Both the position numbers and the translations under genes were made by a program. A DNA stretch of 64,000 bases. It comes from JAHEJB01 sp041748175 (GTDB lineage: Bacteria > Bacteroidota > Rhodothermia > Rhodothermales > Rubricoccaceae). A model generated the notes under the pieces. That model saw nothing but the letters and a program-made list of their open reading frames with translations, did not search any database and was not told the origin of the DNA. How positions within the stretch are numbered: the first letter of the stretch is position 1; each line of letters starts with the position of its first letter. The stretch lies in the NCBI GenBank assembly GCA_041748175.1, contig JBGTDU010000083.1:1-64000 (forward strand). The letters are read 5' to 3'. Below, in pieces: positions 28,147 to 37,417 of the stretch.

Positions 28147-28938
28147 TTATGCGCCAACAGGCGACGCCGCAGCGACAGAATGTGACAAAAATGCAAAATC
28201 ATGGTAGACGACATCCCAGCCGCCACCGGGCACGACAAGCGCCCCGGCGTATCCTCGCGCAGGAGAGAAATCCTCCATGAACCAGCCCCTTGAGCGATCT
28301 TTACTACCCGCAATCGAAACGATTCTCGCTTGCTCTGAGGGGCCTAGCGAAACTTCGAACTCAGCCAGCGAGGCACTGAGCCCTTCGCCGGTAGACTTCA
28401 GGTAGGCCTCCTTTCTTGTCCAACACGCCAAGAATGAAGACGCCCGGTCACATTCGGGCAAAGATCGTAGAGCTTGGGCCTCTCCTATGGAGAAAAACGA
28501 ATTCGCGATGTCGATGAAATCTATTCCGCCCCGCGCGCACTCGATATCAATACCCAGCTGTTTCGTAGGCGCTATTGCACACACTGCCCATTCTCCAGCG
28601 TGAGCCAGATTGAAGCCGAGCGGCCCATCAACCGGGTTTTCTGCAAGCTCGGGCTTACCGTCTGCGCGATATGTGAAGCGAATTGATCGCGGTGGCCGTT
28701 GGACGTAGCGACCTAACAACAATCGAAGAAAGGAGCGGCCGACGACGAACCGAGTTCGGTCTGGTTCGAAAACGTATCTCCCTGCACGAATCAATTCATC
28801 GGGAGAAAGTAGGGCGAGCAATGCCGACAGGCGACCATCGGAGATATTGAGGCGACAACGCCAGACATCAATCCTGCGGGCACCTACCCGATGCCGATAG
28901 GGACGTGAGTTCCAGGAAGTTTGAATCTCTTTCGACAT
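28147..28938 (-). CDS. 4'-phosphopantetheinyl transferase, Sfp type
   Basis: 263 aa, the usual Sfp length. The Mg2+/CoA-binding motif is LGIDIECARGG (Asp131, Glu133) and the second motif is FLACWTRKEAYLKSTGEGL (Trp173, Lys176, Glu177, Lys181). FNLAHAGEWAVCAI is the conserved N-terminal-half His motif. It attaches 4'-phosphopantetheine from CoA to the conserved Ser of the carrier domains in the five megasynthase proteins of this cluster. It is the last gene, 3 bases after the thioesterase gene. All key residues are present. Confidence 0.93.
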   Translation of the reverse strand: MSKEIQTSWNSRPYRHRVGARRIDVWRCRLNISDGRLSALLALLSPDELIRAGRYVFEPDRTRFVVGRSFLRLLLGRYVQRPPRSIRFTYRADGKPELAENPVDGPLGFNLAHAGEWAVCAIAPTKQLGIDIECARGGIDFIDIANSFFSIGEAQALRSLPECDRASSFLACWTRKEAYLKSTGEGLSASLAEFEVSLGPSEQARIVSIAGSKDRSRGWFMEDFSPARGYAGALVVPGGGWDVVYHDFAFLSHSVAAASPVGA

Positions 28939-28941
28939 TCG

Positions 28942-29994
28942 CTACGCTGTTATTGGATTCATTCCGCTTTCAGCGCCATCCGTGAAAAAGCCAGCGATCC
29001 GATCTGACAGGTCCTTCACAAGAGGAGGCTTGAGCAAATCATCGTGTCCTCGCGTGTCGTATGTGATTACATCGACTTTGCCTATGGCGTACGCCTTCCA
29101 TTGGTCGCCGAGCTCCAGCAAGACTTCCTGCCGCGAATCAGGGCGCTCGTCTCTGCACGAGCATACGATAAGCCGAAGGTCGCCTTCGAAAGTGCCAGGC
29201 TTGTAGACCAAACCGGAGGCGATCTCTGGCTCGCGCATCGCAGCGCCGCGCAACCAGTTTGGCGTTCTCCGTCCAGTCATTCCATATGCTTTGGCGAGTG
29301 CGCCCGTCCAGGCTATCCGAAATCGTCTTTTTTCAAACGCGATCCGATGTCGCGTCCATTCCTTCACGTACTTCGTCCCTTCGTTTCGAGCCCTTAGCGC
29401 GTGCTTAGCAATTCTAGATTGGCGCATTGGGCCGCTTAATCCGTCTGTAGTACCCGCAAGTTCTTCGCCGTTCGCTGGGTAGGATTCCAACAACGTCACA
29501 ATGCCAACAGGAGCGCCCACTCGCTCAAGTTGACAGGCCATTTCGTAGGCCACCAACCCGCCGAAGCAAAAACCAAAGATGTGATACGGCCCACTGGGGT
29601 ACGCTCGGCGGATTTCCCTCACGTACATCGTGGCCAACTCTGGAATGCGCTGCATATACGCTCCGTTCTCGTCCAGATCGTCACCCAAAAGGCCCCATAC
29701 GGGCAACGCGGCGGGAAGGCTCTTGGCGAATGCGTTAAAATGAAACACACCGACGCAGAAAATGGGCGGAAGGTGCCCGGAGGGCTTGATGGGGATGAGC
29801 ACAGAGCTGTCTTCGGCTTGTACCCGTACTTCATTCCCTGACCGTTCTGCCGGGTCGGCTTGCTCTCGTAACAGCAACGCGAGCAATTCCTCTTGGTCCC
29901 GCGAGAAGGCGACACTCGATTCCGTTCCCCCAAGGCCGCCCGAACCTTGCGGCGCGCGATCAAATCCTACTGCGGGCGTACTCGAATTCAACAC
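28942..29994 (-). CDS. Stand-alone thioesterase (alpha/beta hydrolase) with Cys nucleophile
   Basis: 350 aa from a GTG (29992-29994); no ATG exists before the fold. Residues 1-60 are polar and resemble an NRPS inter-domain tail. The hydrolase core starts PPIFCVGVFHFNAFAKSLP, has YHIFGFCFGGLVAYEMACQL (nucleophile elbow at 141-145) and TRGHDDLLKPP (His317). The elbow is G-F-C-F-G, so Cys143 replaces the usual Ser. It is closer to type I termination domains than to short type II editing enzymes, judging by the lid insertion about 180-260, which resembles the lid of the thioesterase at the end of the PKS encoded at 31120. It could be a second release, transfer or cyclisation enzyme. Confidence 0.85.
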   Translation of the reverse strand: MLNSSTPAVGFDRAPQGSGGLGGTESSVAFSRDQEELLALLLREQADPAERSGNEVRVQAEDSSVLIPIKPSGHLPPIFCVGVFHFNAFAKSLPAALPVWGLLGDDLDENGAYMQRIPELATMYVREIRRAYPSGPYHIFGFCFGGLVAYEMACQLERVGAPVGIVTLLESYPANGEELAGTTDGLSGPMRQSRIAKHALRARNEGTKYVKEWTRHRIAFEKRRFRIAWTGALAKAYGMTGRRTPNWLRGAAMREPEIASGLVYKPGTFEGDLRLIVCSCRDERPDSRQEVLLELGDQWKAYAIGKVDVITYDTRGHDDLLKPPLVKDLSDRIAGFFTDGAESGMNPITA

Positions 29995-30064
29995 GGTGTC
30001 ACAATCGGATAGTTAAGGCCACTGCCAGCGTATTGGTTAGTCGTCTCAATTGCGTACGGTTACC

Positions 30065-30228
30065 TAACAGGCTGTTGATTTATTCAACCGTTGGCGAGGC
30101 GAGCGGATCTTGGTCGAGATCAAGGCGCGAGATCGCAGTCGTATTGGTGATCCGGCGAGATTCTCGCAACGCTGAGATCGAACAAGAGTCGCCGCCGTAG
30201 GCAGGAGGGATGGCTCAACAGCCTGTTA
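30065..30228. mobile_element. MITE-like element, 164 bp, with perfect 14-bp terminal inverted repeats
   Basis: The ends are perfect inverted copies: TAACAGGCTGTTGA at 30065-30078 and TCAACAGCCTGTTA at 30215-30228. The interior has no ORF and is rich in GAGATC-type words (for example TCGAGATCAAGGCG). The terminal TA on both sides would fit a duplicated TA target, as made by IS630/Tc1-like transposases, but no longer target duplication is seen. Such short, coding-free elements are usually moved by a related full transposase elsewhere. It sits between the second thioesterase gene and the SGNH hydrolase gene, splitting what is otherwise a compact operon. Confidence 0.65.
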
Positions 30229-30267
30229 AGACCATATCAACAACCTTCAGCAAGGAGGTGATCGCCG

Positions 30268-30324
30268 ATGCAGGTGCCGATCCGAGTATCAGAGCCCCCC
30301 ACCAGGAAGCTCTTCCTGGACTAG
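30268..30324 (+). CDS. Possible 18-residue peptide ORF with an ideal Shine-Dalgarno
   Basis: On the plus strand, AAGGAGGTGATC (30252-30263) is a near-complete complement of the 16S rRNA 3' end, 9 bases (from GGAGG) before an ATG. The frame is MQVPIRVSEPPTRKLFLD and then TAG. It overlaps the 3' end of the SGNH hydrolase gene on the opposite strand by 36 bases. Such a strong site is rare in this window. It lies just outside the right end of the MITE-like element. I do not recognise the peptide. It could be a real small gene, part of the mobile element's cargo, or chance. Confidence 0.3.
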   Translation: MQVPIRVSEPPTRKLFLD

Positions 30325-31074
30325 CGCGGCCTCCACGAGTGGTCGAATGGTGCGTACGATTGCCTCATAGCCGGCTCCGTTCAAGTGACCGCCGTCCTCC
30401 GTAAAATCCACTCGGAGGGCCCCACCGGTGTCAGTGAGTGGACCCTGAATATCCACATACGTGGCGCCGAACTGGGATGCCTGGGCTTCATATCGTTCAT
30501 TCAGTGCATGAGCAAGTGGGGTTTCAGTAACGCCAATCATTGTATTGCGGCTTTTCGGGGGTGCGCTGAGAAGGTAGACCACCGTCCCAGGAGACCTGTT
30601 TTTCATCTCGGTTACGATTCGTTCAACATTTCGCACCGTTTCGTCGACCGTGAGCGAGTTGTAGCGTTGGTCGACGTCGTTGCTTCCGATAAATAGAAAA
30701 ACTGCCGAGGGCAAAGCGGTCATAACGGATTCTAGTCTGCGGAGGACGCCCACCGTATTGTCTCCTGAGATACCTCGATTGCGTACGCGTTGAGAGTCGA
30801 AAAACTCTGACCACTGGCCAAGTGCGGCGTGGCTGTCGCCCAGGAATACAACGTCCCCTTCCCTAACTGGGGCGAGATTATGAATCGACACCGATTGCCT
30901 GAACAATGTTGACTCGCCAAAGGGACGACTCGGATCGGAATAGGGGCTGCCATCCACCTGCTCAAAATATTTCGCCTTGACGAATGCCCAGCCGCCCATC
31001 TGATGCAGCAAAAGTAGAACAATACCCACCGCCAGAATGTTGGCGAGAATCGATAGAGAAAGGGCTATTCGCAT
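30289..31074 (-). CDS. Membrane-anchored SGNH/GDSL-type hydrolase
   Basis: 261 aa. A hydrophobic helix (about 3-24) without a clear signal-peptidase site suggests an N-terminal anchor with the enzyme in the periplasm. SGNH blocks are all present: FLGDSHAALGQW (Ser81), RNRGISGDN (Gly101), FIGSNDVDQR (Asn132) and DGGHLNGAGY (Asp227, His230). This family includes esterases, lipases and sugar O-acetylesterases. Downstream of the terminal PKS gene by 45 bases, it probably acts on the exported product, for instance by removing an acyl group or an ester. It might instead modify the polysaccharide. Confidence 0.86.
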   Translation of the reverse strand: MRIALSLSILANILAVGIVLLLLHQMGGWAFVKAKYFEQVDGSPYSDPSRPFGESTLFRQSVSIHNLAPVREGDVVFLGDSHAALGQWSEFFDSQRVRNRGISGDNTVGVLRRLESVMTALPSAVFLFIGSNDVDQRYNSLTVDETVRNVERIVTEMKNRSPGTVVYLLSAPPKSRNTMIGVTETPLAHALNERYEAQASQFGATYVDIQGPLTDTGGALRVDFTEDGGHLNGAGYEAIVRTIRPLVEAALVQEELPGGGL

Positions 31075-31119
31075 GGATGCACTGGCGATAACGATGATAG
31101 ACGGGAGAGCGAAACAGTA

Positions 31120-34100
31120 CTAGTGGCTGCCGATTGGCACAGTCATATGCTCGACTTGCTGAATGGATTGCCGGAGTTTGGACGCAAGTGCTCCAACATT
31201 CGGCTCCCGCATCAAGCTGTCGTGATCGCCTGATACGAAGTGGATTTCCATTCCCGCTTTGGCAAATGGCCTCCATCCGAGATCCTCGCCAATACGCTCG
31301 TGCTCGGGGGCTCGCGTCTCGGCCGTGAAGAGTGAGATTCCAACGGAATTCAGCAGTAGTATTTCGTAGCCCTCGGCCGCTCTGTGATACGCCGCTGTCA
31401 TGTGTATTTCTCTCATCTCGATGGGCAGTGGCTCTCCCTTTCGAATCAGGTCATCCATACGGCGTCTCGTACGGCGCCATTTTTCGAACTCGAAGCGGCG
31501 TTTGGCCCACTCTACAACGTATCCGGGCCCTCGATCAATAAGACGGGAAAGATTCGCTGTTCGTCCTCGGATGCCATCTTCGTCGACGATTCCTGGTCGG
31601 AAAGTGTCCAGGAACGCGAGCAATCCGACATGCTCGCCGACTGACTCCAGTTGCTGCGCCATCTCGAATGCTACCACGCCACCTCCCGAGTAACCACCCA
31701 GCAGGTACGGTCCATGTGGGAATGCCGCCCTCACTTCACGTAGATAGGCTTCGGCCATTTCCTCAATCTTCTCATGAGGCTCCTGCCTACCATCGACGCC
31801 CCTCGCCTGTAGGCCGAAGAATGGCTGCTCCTTTCCGATTCGTACGGCAAGGTCTCTAAAGTTCAAAACGTTCCCTCCCGCTCCATGCACGCAAAAAAAC
31901 GGGACGGCCTCTGGGTGGCCGGCCTGAATAGTGACTAGATATTCTCGCTCGCCAGAAGAAGCGGTTGAGATTCCGTTCGTCCGTGTGCCGTTCTTGTCGC
32001 CCGCGTCGATTGGCTCTCCACGCACAAGCTCGGCGAGCTTCGCTGGCGTTGGCGCCTCAAATAACGTAGCCAGCGGGAGTGTTTTCTTGTACGTGCGCTC
32101 GAGCCGCGCGAAAAGTCTGACCGCGAGAAGCGAATGGCCGCCCAAATCGAAAAAGTCGTCGTGGATGCCTACCGACGAGGCGCCAAGCAGGTCTTCCCAA
32201 AGTCGAATCAGTTCCACCTCGATCTCATCTCTGGGTTTGGCTGCTTCGTTGCGCTGCCCGTCGTTGCCCGACCCTGCTTTGCCCTCCGGGCGCAAATCCG
32301 AAGAGAACGCCCGTGCCAAGGCAGCAAGCGAGATTGGTGAGGCAACCACTTCGGATAACGTTCTCGCTGAAAGAACCCTCTCGATTGCATCGAATCCTTC
32401 ATTTGCCTCGATGCCCATTCTCAGAACCTCATCCAGAGCGCCGCCGACGCGTGCCTTGGGAGTCTCCAGTCCGATATTCTTGACTTCGGCTGCTGGAACC
32501 AGCTTCATGATCAAGCCTTCTATTTCGACGAGGACGCGTCCGTCGGCGGTGCAGAGCTGTGCATCGAGACGGGCCATGTGGCCGGACTCGCTGTAGTCCT
32601 TCAATTGGACGCAACTGGTGAGCTTTCTCGGAAGGCGTCCCCAAACCCGGACGCGCTCGTAGACCAGGGGCACGAATAGGCCGGGCGGTGTGCTCTCCGG
32701 TACTAAATCGAGACCTATTCCGGTTGCCATGTCGAAGAGGGCGGGATGCAGCATGAACCTCTGCAGGTCATCGTCGAAGGACTCGGACAATTCGAGCGTG
32801 GCTACAGCCTGATTCTCGCCGCGTGAAACACGTCGAACACAATTCCACCGCTCACCGAGCGACAGAAATTCCGCCTGCTGCTCGCGCGGCGCTTCCGCCT
32901 CGTAAATCAACTCCCTCCTTGTGCATTCGGAAAGGATCGAACCAAGATCTAGAATGGGAGGTTCGCCAGCGAGTGGCGCACACGAACCCACAGCGTGCTC
33001 AACCCAGGATCCCTCTTGATCACTCGCCACCTTGAAGGCATATCCTACGTCCTGCGGATCCACTAGCACCTTAACCGTAGCCGGACGCCCGTCATTGACT
33101 TTTAGCGGTGACAAAAATGTGGCGTTGAAAACTTCGACGCCTCTGTCTTGCGGCTCTGTCACAGTCGCTGTCCAGCACGCCAAGTCGATGAATGCCGTTC
33201 CTGGTAGCAACGCTTGCCCGGATGCCAGTCGGTGTTCATCGACAACCCATTGGCGATCCGCATGGATTTCACCCGTGAACAATTGCTCGCCGCCATCCAG
33301 CAGTTCGGTGTCGCTGAGCAACCCGTGCTCGACGGGGGTGGCGCTTCCGTGGTCAAGGCGTCCATCCCATACCATATCAGACAGACGTGCGGCCATGCCG
33401 ACATCTCGCCAGATCCCCCAATTCACGGCGACAAAGTGAGTCGGACCCTTGGTAGTCATGTGCCGCGCAAACGCGTTGAGAAAGGCGTTCGAGGCGGCGT
33501 AGTCAATTTGTCCTGCGAGGCCGAGCACCGCGCTGGTAGAAGAAAAAAGAATGACAAAGTCGGGTGGGGTCCGGCGGAGAACTTCGGCAAGCACCTGCGT
33601 TCCCTCCACCTTTGGTGCTAGCACGCGTCCAATATCGTCGGCAGATTTCAGAAGCAGAGGTGCGTCGGAGAGAACGCCCGCTGCATGGAACACACCATCC
33701 AGGCGGCCAGCCCGGCCATGGATCTGGGCGAGGGCGTCAGCCATTTGCAATGGATCGGCGACGTCGGCTTGCAATTGCAGAACCTCGACTCCCTTCTCCT
33801 CCAATGCAGCAATGACGCGTGCCGCTTTCGATGAAGCCGGAGACCGACCGAGCAGGGCCAGACGGGAGGCGCCGCGGGTTGCAAGCTGCCGTGCAAGAGA
33901 CAGCCCAATTCCTCTGAGTCCACCGGTAATCAAGTACGTTGCTCCCTCTTTAATCGCCGGGCCCTCGGAATCGTTGACATGTAATTGAATAGCCTCATAC
34001 TGGAGTCGATACGATTGTCCAGCTCTGAGGGCTTCAACAAGAGTAGCGTCTTCCTCCTGGGAGCAGATCCTGTCGATGACCGACTCAATAGAGGACGCGC

Positions 34101-37100
34101 TATCGACATCTATGAAATGAGTTCGGACATTCGGAAACTCTTTCGGTAGGACTCGGGCGGGACCCAGAAGCAGCGCACCGCTCGGGCGCCCAACCGTGTC
34201 TTCGGGCAGCACGGACTGTGAGTCGCACGTAACCAGCACGAGGTCAAGTGCGATCTCGGGGTCCGTCGTGCCTATGGCCCTCATGAAGTTGAAGACCGCA
34301 TAGAACGTCTCCTTCCCGTCCGCCGATTGGGTGCCGAGATCAAGAAACACCACCCGGTTCGGCAATCCTGCACCGTCTTCGAGCGATTGAACGAGCTGCC
34401 TGAAATCCTCAAGTTCACGAGGCCGGGCCTGGAGCCCGTTATCCGGGTCGCGGGAAAAGGACTTGCCAATCTCTACCGTTTCGACCGCGCCGACTTTGGC
34501 TTGCAGTGCTTCAACGACGGACGCTGCTCTCTTGTCGCCACCATGTATGACAAGCCAACGACCGGGAGCGTCCGCCGCTCTCGACCTGTCCACAGGCGTC
34601 CAAACTGGCACCTCGAACCAATCGGCGATGTCGTCCTTTCGCTCTGGAGTAGGCTCGGCCGCTGTTGAATTGACAAACTCCGAGAATACGACTTGACCGG
34701 GCTCAACCCAGTACCGCTGGCGCTCGAACGGGTAGGTCGGCAACGGGATTCGCCGACGTTTTTCGTCGCTGTAGAATGCAGTCCAGTCTACGTCCACGCC
34801 ATTCGACCAGATTTCTCCGAGGGCTTCGAGGAGCACGCGTTGATCATGCGCACTCTCTGCCGGATGACGCATCGTCGTAATCACCGACTGCTCGGGAGTG
34901 CGACGAGTGTGTTGCCGAGCCAGCGTGGCGAGCGCGCGGCCTGGCCCCACTTCTATCAGCAGGCGATTCGGCTCGTCAAGAAGCGTTTGGAGGCCATCGG
35001 CGAAGCGAACGGTTCTGCGAATATGTTGCGCCCAGTGCTCGGCGCTGATGGCCTCCTCAGGTTTCAGCCATGTCCCGCTCAGGTTCGACGCCATGCGCAA
35101 TTGTGGAGGATGCAGCTTGAGTTCGCTGATGAACCGCATGTATGGCTCGACCATTGGTTCGACCATCGAGGAATGGGCAGCCACAGCAATCCTTAAACGC
35201 GCTGCGTCAACGTCGTCGCCGAGCAATCGTGACTCCAGCTCGACGATGGAATCCAGAGGCCCCGACGCCACGCACATACGCTCGCCGTTTATTGCCGCGA
35301 TGTCCTGGCCGTCGATGAGATATCGGCGCAGCTCATTCTCCGGCAACGCGACGCTCAGCATCCCGCCTTCGGGCAAATCCTCGAAAAGGCGGCCACGAAA
35401 TGCTACGAGACGCAGTGCATCCTGAAACTCAATAACTCCCGCCATGCACGCTGCCGCGTACTCGCCCACGCTATGCCCAATGACGGCCTCTGGAGTGATC
35501 CCCCAATTGCCAAGCTGTCTTGCCAGGGCTATCTGCGTAACGAATAGCGCCGGCAGTCCTATTGACGGCCGCTCCATCGCCAGTGCGGATTGGCCGGGCT
35601 CACCTTGGAGTAGATGGGGTCGCAGGTCCAGCGATGCCGTTGCATTCAAAACGTCCAGCCCCTCGTCCACGACATCTCGGTACACGGATTCAGATTCGTA
35701 CAAACCTGCACCCATCCCGTGATACTGGACCCCGCCACCTGCAAACATGAATGCGATTGGAGCGCGTTCGGACGGTGCGACAAAACCACGGATATGCCCT
35801 TCGCCAGCAAGAACACTTCCTAGCGGTTCGTCGAGTCCAGCTACCGCAAACCGACGATGGGCGAATGGCTTCCGACCGACGTGGAGTGTATGGGCAATCT
35901 CCGCCGGATGAACTGCCAGCTTCTCCGTTACAAACTCGGCGAGCCGCTCGACGGAGCGATCCGCCGCCAATTCGGTTTTTGCGGATACACACACGAGCTG
36001 AAATGGCCGCGATGGACCGGACTCCAAAGCGATCGGAGCCTCTTCGACAACTACGTGAGCATTTGTCCCTCCAACTCCAAGCGACGAGATTCCGGCGCGG
36101 CGAACGGAACCCGGCTGAGATTTCCACGGCGTTAGTTCGCTCACGACATAGAACGGACTGGCGTCTAGCTCCAGATGGGGATTCGGCTCGGTGAAGTGCA
36201 GCGTCGGCGGGAGCTCGCCATGCTTTAGCGCTTGCACAACCTTTATCAGGCCGGCAACACCCGCCGCGGTATCCAGGTGCCCAATGTTCGTCTTTACAGA
36301 TCCAAGCCCACAATAGGCGAGATCTTTTGTCGTGGCCCGATATGCGTGTGTCAGCGCCGCGACCTCGATAGGGTCGCCAACAGGGGTTCCCGTCCCGTGC
36401 GCTTCGACATAGGATATTTCGCGCGGCTCCACGCCCGCTACGGCGAGCGCCTCGGCGATCACGGCGGCCTGTCCATCGACACTGGGCGCCATGTAACTCA
36501 CTTTCCCTCGCCCATCGTTGTTGACGGCCGAACCCAGAAGTATTGCGTGAACGGTATCGCCGTCAGCGATCGCAGCGGCCAGACGTTTTAACACGACGAG
36601 GCCGGCACCGCTTCCGAAAATCGTTCCTTTAGATTCAGCATCGAACGAACGACAGTGGCCGTCTGGTGAGAGGATCTCGCCGGGCTGGAACAGGTACCCT
36701 TTCTCTTGATCGAGGCCGATGGTTACGCCACCTGCGAGCGCCATATCACTCTCGCCGGTCAGAATGCTTTGAATGGCAAGATGGACGGCAACCAGCGACG
36801 TTGAACACGCCGTTTGCACGTTTATGCTTGGGCCCTTCAGATCCAGTTCGTAAGAGACGCGGGTCGTGAGAAAGTCTTTGTCGTTGCCCGTATGTCGAAT
36901 CAGGAACTCGCCGGAGGAGGCCATCAGCGCCGGATTTGAGAGCAGATGGTACATCATGTAGGCATTCATCCCGCAGCCACCGAAGACGCCAATCGCGGCG
37001 TCCACCCGGCCCGGATCGTATCCAGCGTGTTCGAGCGCCTCCCATGCACATTCGAGAAAAATGCGGTGCTGAGGATCCATGATTGCCGCATCGCGCGGGC

Positions 37101-37389
37101 TGAGCCCAAAGAAACCTGCATCGAACAAGTCGATGTTATCGAGCACAACGCCGGAGCGCACGTAGTCGGGGCTGGCGAGTAGTTCGTCCGAAACTCCACG
37201 ACTACCCAGATCTTCTTCAGAGAAGAGGCGAACCGATTCCACACCCTCTTTCAAATTGCGCCAGAACGTGTCGACGTCGGGCGCATCCGGCAATCTGCAC
37301 GCCATGCCGACGACCGCTATCTCCGTCCCGGTCCGATCTCTCGATCCGGCTTGAGTCACTTGCAGTTTTTCGTCGGTCGATTTGGACAT
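31120..37389 (-). CDS. Type I PKS, KS-AT-KR-DH-ACP-TE (termination module)
   Basis: 2089 aa. KS 22-450 with Cys195 (VQTACSTS), His331 (EAHGTGTP) and His371 (NIGHLD). AT about 545-840 with GHSVGEY (Ser640); the specificity region reads VAAHSSM, not HAFH or YASH, so malonyl use is likely but unproven. KR about 1148-1330 with GGLRGIG (1156-1162) and Tyr1297/Asn1301. DH about 1370-1635, placed after the KR: EHRLASGQALLPGT (His1386) and LHPALFDMATG (Asp1553). ACP Ser1753. TE about 1815-2080 with GGYSGGG (Ser1901), Asp1928 and His2056. It should add one C2 unit, reduce and dehydrate it to an enoyl, and release the chain. Starts at ATG 37387-37389, 28 bases after the NRPS gene. Confidence 0.93.
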   Translation of the reverse strand: MSKSTDEKLQVTQAGSRDRTGTEIAVVGMACRLPDAPDVDTFWRNLKEGVESVRLFSEEDLGSRGVSDELLASPDYVRSGVVLDNIDLFDAGFFGLSPRDAAIMDPQHRIFLECAWEALEHAGYDPGRVDAAIGVFGGCGMNAYMMYHLLSNPALMASSGEFLIRHTGNDKDFLTTRVSYELDLKGPSINVQTACSTSLVAVHLAIQSILTGESDMALAGGVTIGLDQEKGYLFQPGEILSPDGHCRSFDAESKGTIFGSGAGLVVLKRLAAAIADGDTVHAILLGSAVNNDGRGKVSYMAPSVDGQAAVIAEALAVAGVEPREISYVEAHGTGTPVGDPIEVAALTHAYRATTKDLAYCGLGSVKTNIGHLDTAAGVAGLIKVVQALKHGELPPTLHFTEPNPHLELDASPFYVVSELTPWKSQPGSVRRAGISSLGVGGTNAHVVVEEAPIALESGPSRPFQLVCVSAKTELAADRSVERLAEFVTEKLAVHPAEIAHTLHVGRKPFAHRRFAVAGLDEPLGSVLAGEGHIRGFVAPSERAPIAFMFAGGGVQYHGMGAGLYESESVYRDVVDEGLDVLNATASLDLRPHLLQGEPGQSALAMERPSIGLPALFVTQIALARQLGNWGITPEAVIGHSVGEYAAACMAGVIEFQDALRLVAFRGRLFEDLPEGGMLSVALPENELRRYLIDGQDIAAINGERMCVASGPLDSIVELESRLLGDDVDAARLRIAVAAHSSMVEPMVEPYMRFISELKLHPPQLRMASNLSGTWLKPEEAISAEHWAQHIRRTVRFADGLQTLLDEPNRLLIEVGPGRALATLARQHTRRTPEQSVITTMRHPAESAHDQRVLLEALGEIWSNGVDVDWTAFYSDEKRRRIPLPTYPFERQRYWVEPGQVVFSEFVNSTAAEPTPERKDDIADWFEVPVWTPVDRSRAADAPGRWLVIHGGDKRAASVVEALQAKVGAVETVEIGKSFSRDPDNGLQARPRELEDFRQLVQSLEDGAGLPNRVVFLDLGTQSADGKETFYAVFNFMRAIGTTDPEIALDLVLVTCDSQSVLPEDTVGRPSGALLLGPARVLPKEFPNVRTHFIDVDSASSIESVIDRICSQEEDATLVEALRAGQSYRLQYEAIQLHVNDSEGPAIKEGATYLITGGLRGIGLSLARQLATRGASRLALLGRSPASSKAARVIAALEEKGVEVLQLQADVADPLQMADALAQIHGRAGRLDGVFHAAGVLSDAPLLLKSADDIGRVLAPKVEGTQVLAEVLRRTPPDFVILFSSTSAVLGLAGQIDYAASNAFLNAFARHMTTKGPTHFVAVNWGIWRDVGMAARLSDMVWDGRLDHGSATPVEHGLLSDTELLDGGEQLFTGEIHADRQWVVDEHRLASGQALLPGTAFIDLACWTATVTEPQDRGVEVFNATFLSPLKVNDGRPATVKVLVDPQDVGYAFKVASDQEGSWVEHAVGSCAPLAGEPPILDLGSILSECTRRELIYEAEAPREQQAEFLSLGERWNCVRRVSRGENQAVATLELSESFDDDLQRFMLHPALFDMATGIGLDLVPESTPPGLFVPLVYERVRVWGRLPRKLTSCVQLKDYSESGHMARLDAQLCTADGRVLVEIEGLIMKLVPAAEVKNIGLETPKARVGGALDEVLRMGIEANEGFDAIERVLSARTLSEVVASPISLAALARAFSSDLRPEGKAGSGNDGQRNEAAKPRDEIEVELIRLWEDLLGASSVGIHDDFFDLGGHSLLAVRLFARLERTYKKTLPLATLFEAPTPAKLAELVRGEPIDAGDKNGTRTNGISTASSGEREYLVTIQAGHPEAVPFFCVHGAGGNVLNFRDLAVRIGKEQPFFGLQARGVDGRQEPHEKIEEMAEAYLREVRAAFPHGPYLLGGYSGGGVVAFEMAQQLESVGEHVGLLAFLDTFRPGIVDEDGIRGRTANLSRLIDRGPGYVVEWAKRRFEFEKWRRTRRRMDDLIRKGEPLPIEMREIHMTAAYHRAAEGYEILLLNSVGISLFTAETRAPEHERIGEDLGWRPFAKAGMEIHFVSGDHDSLMREPNVGALASKLRQSIQQVEHMTVPIGSH

Positions 37390-37417
37390 ACGCAGTACGC
37401 ACTCACACTACTCGGTG

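Noticed and set aside
27918..28313. A 131-codon minus-strand ORF overlapping the phosphopantetheinyl transferase gene
   Set aside because: It uses another frame of the transferase 3' end and its sequence resembles no family.
30252..30266. Resemblance of the minus strand to the 3' end of 16S rRNA
   Set aside because: Only a dozen bases match and nothing else of an rRNA is present; it is better read as a plus-strand Shine-Dalgarno.
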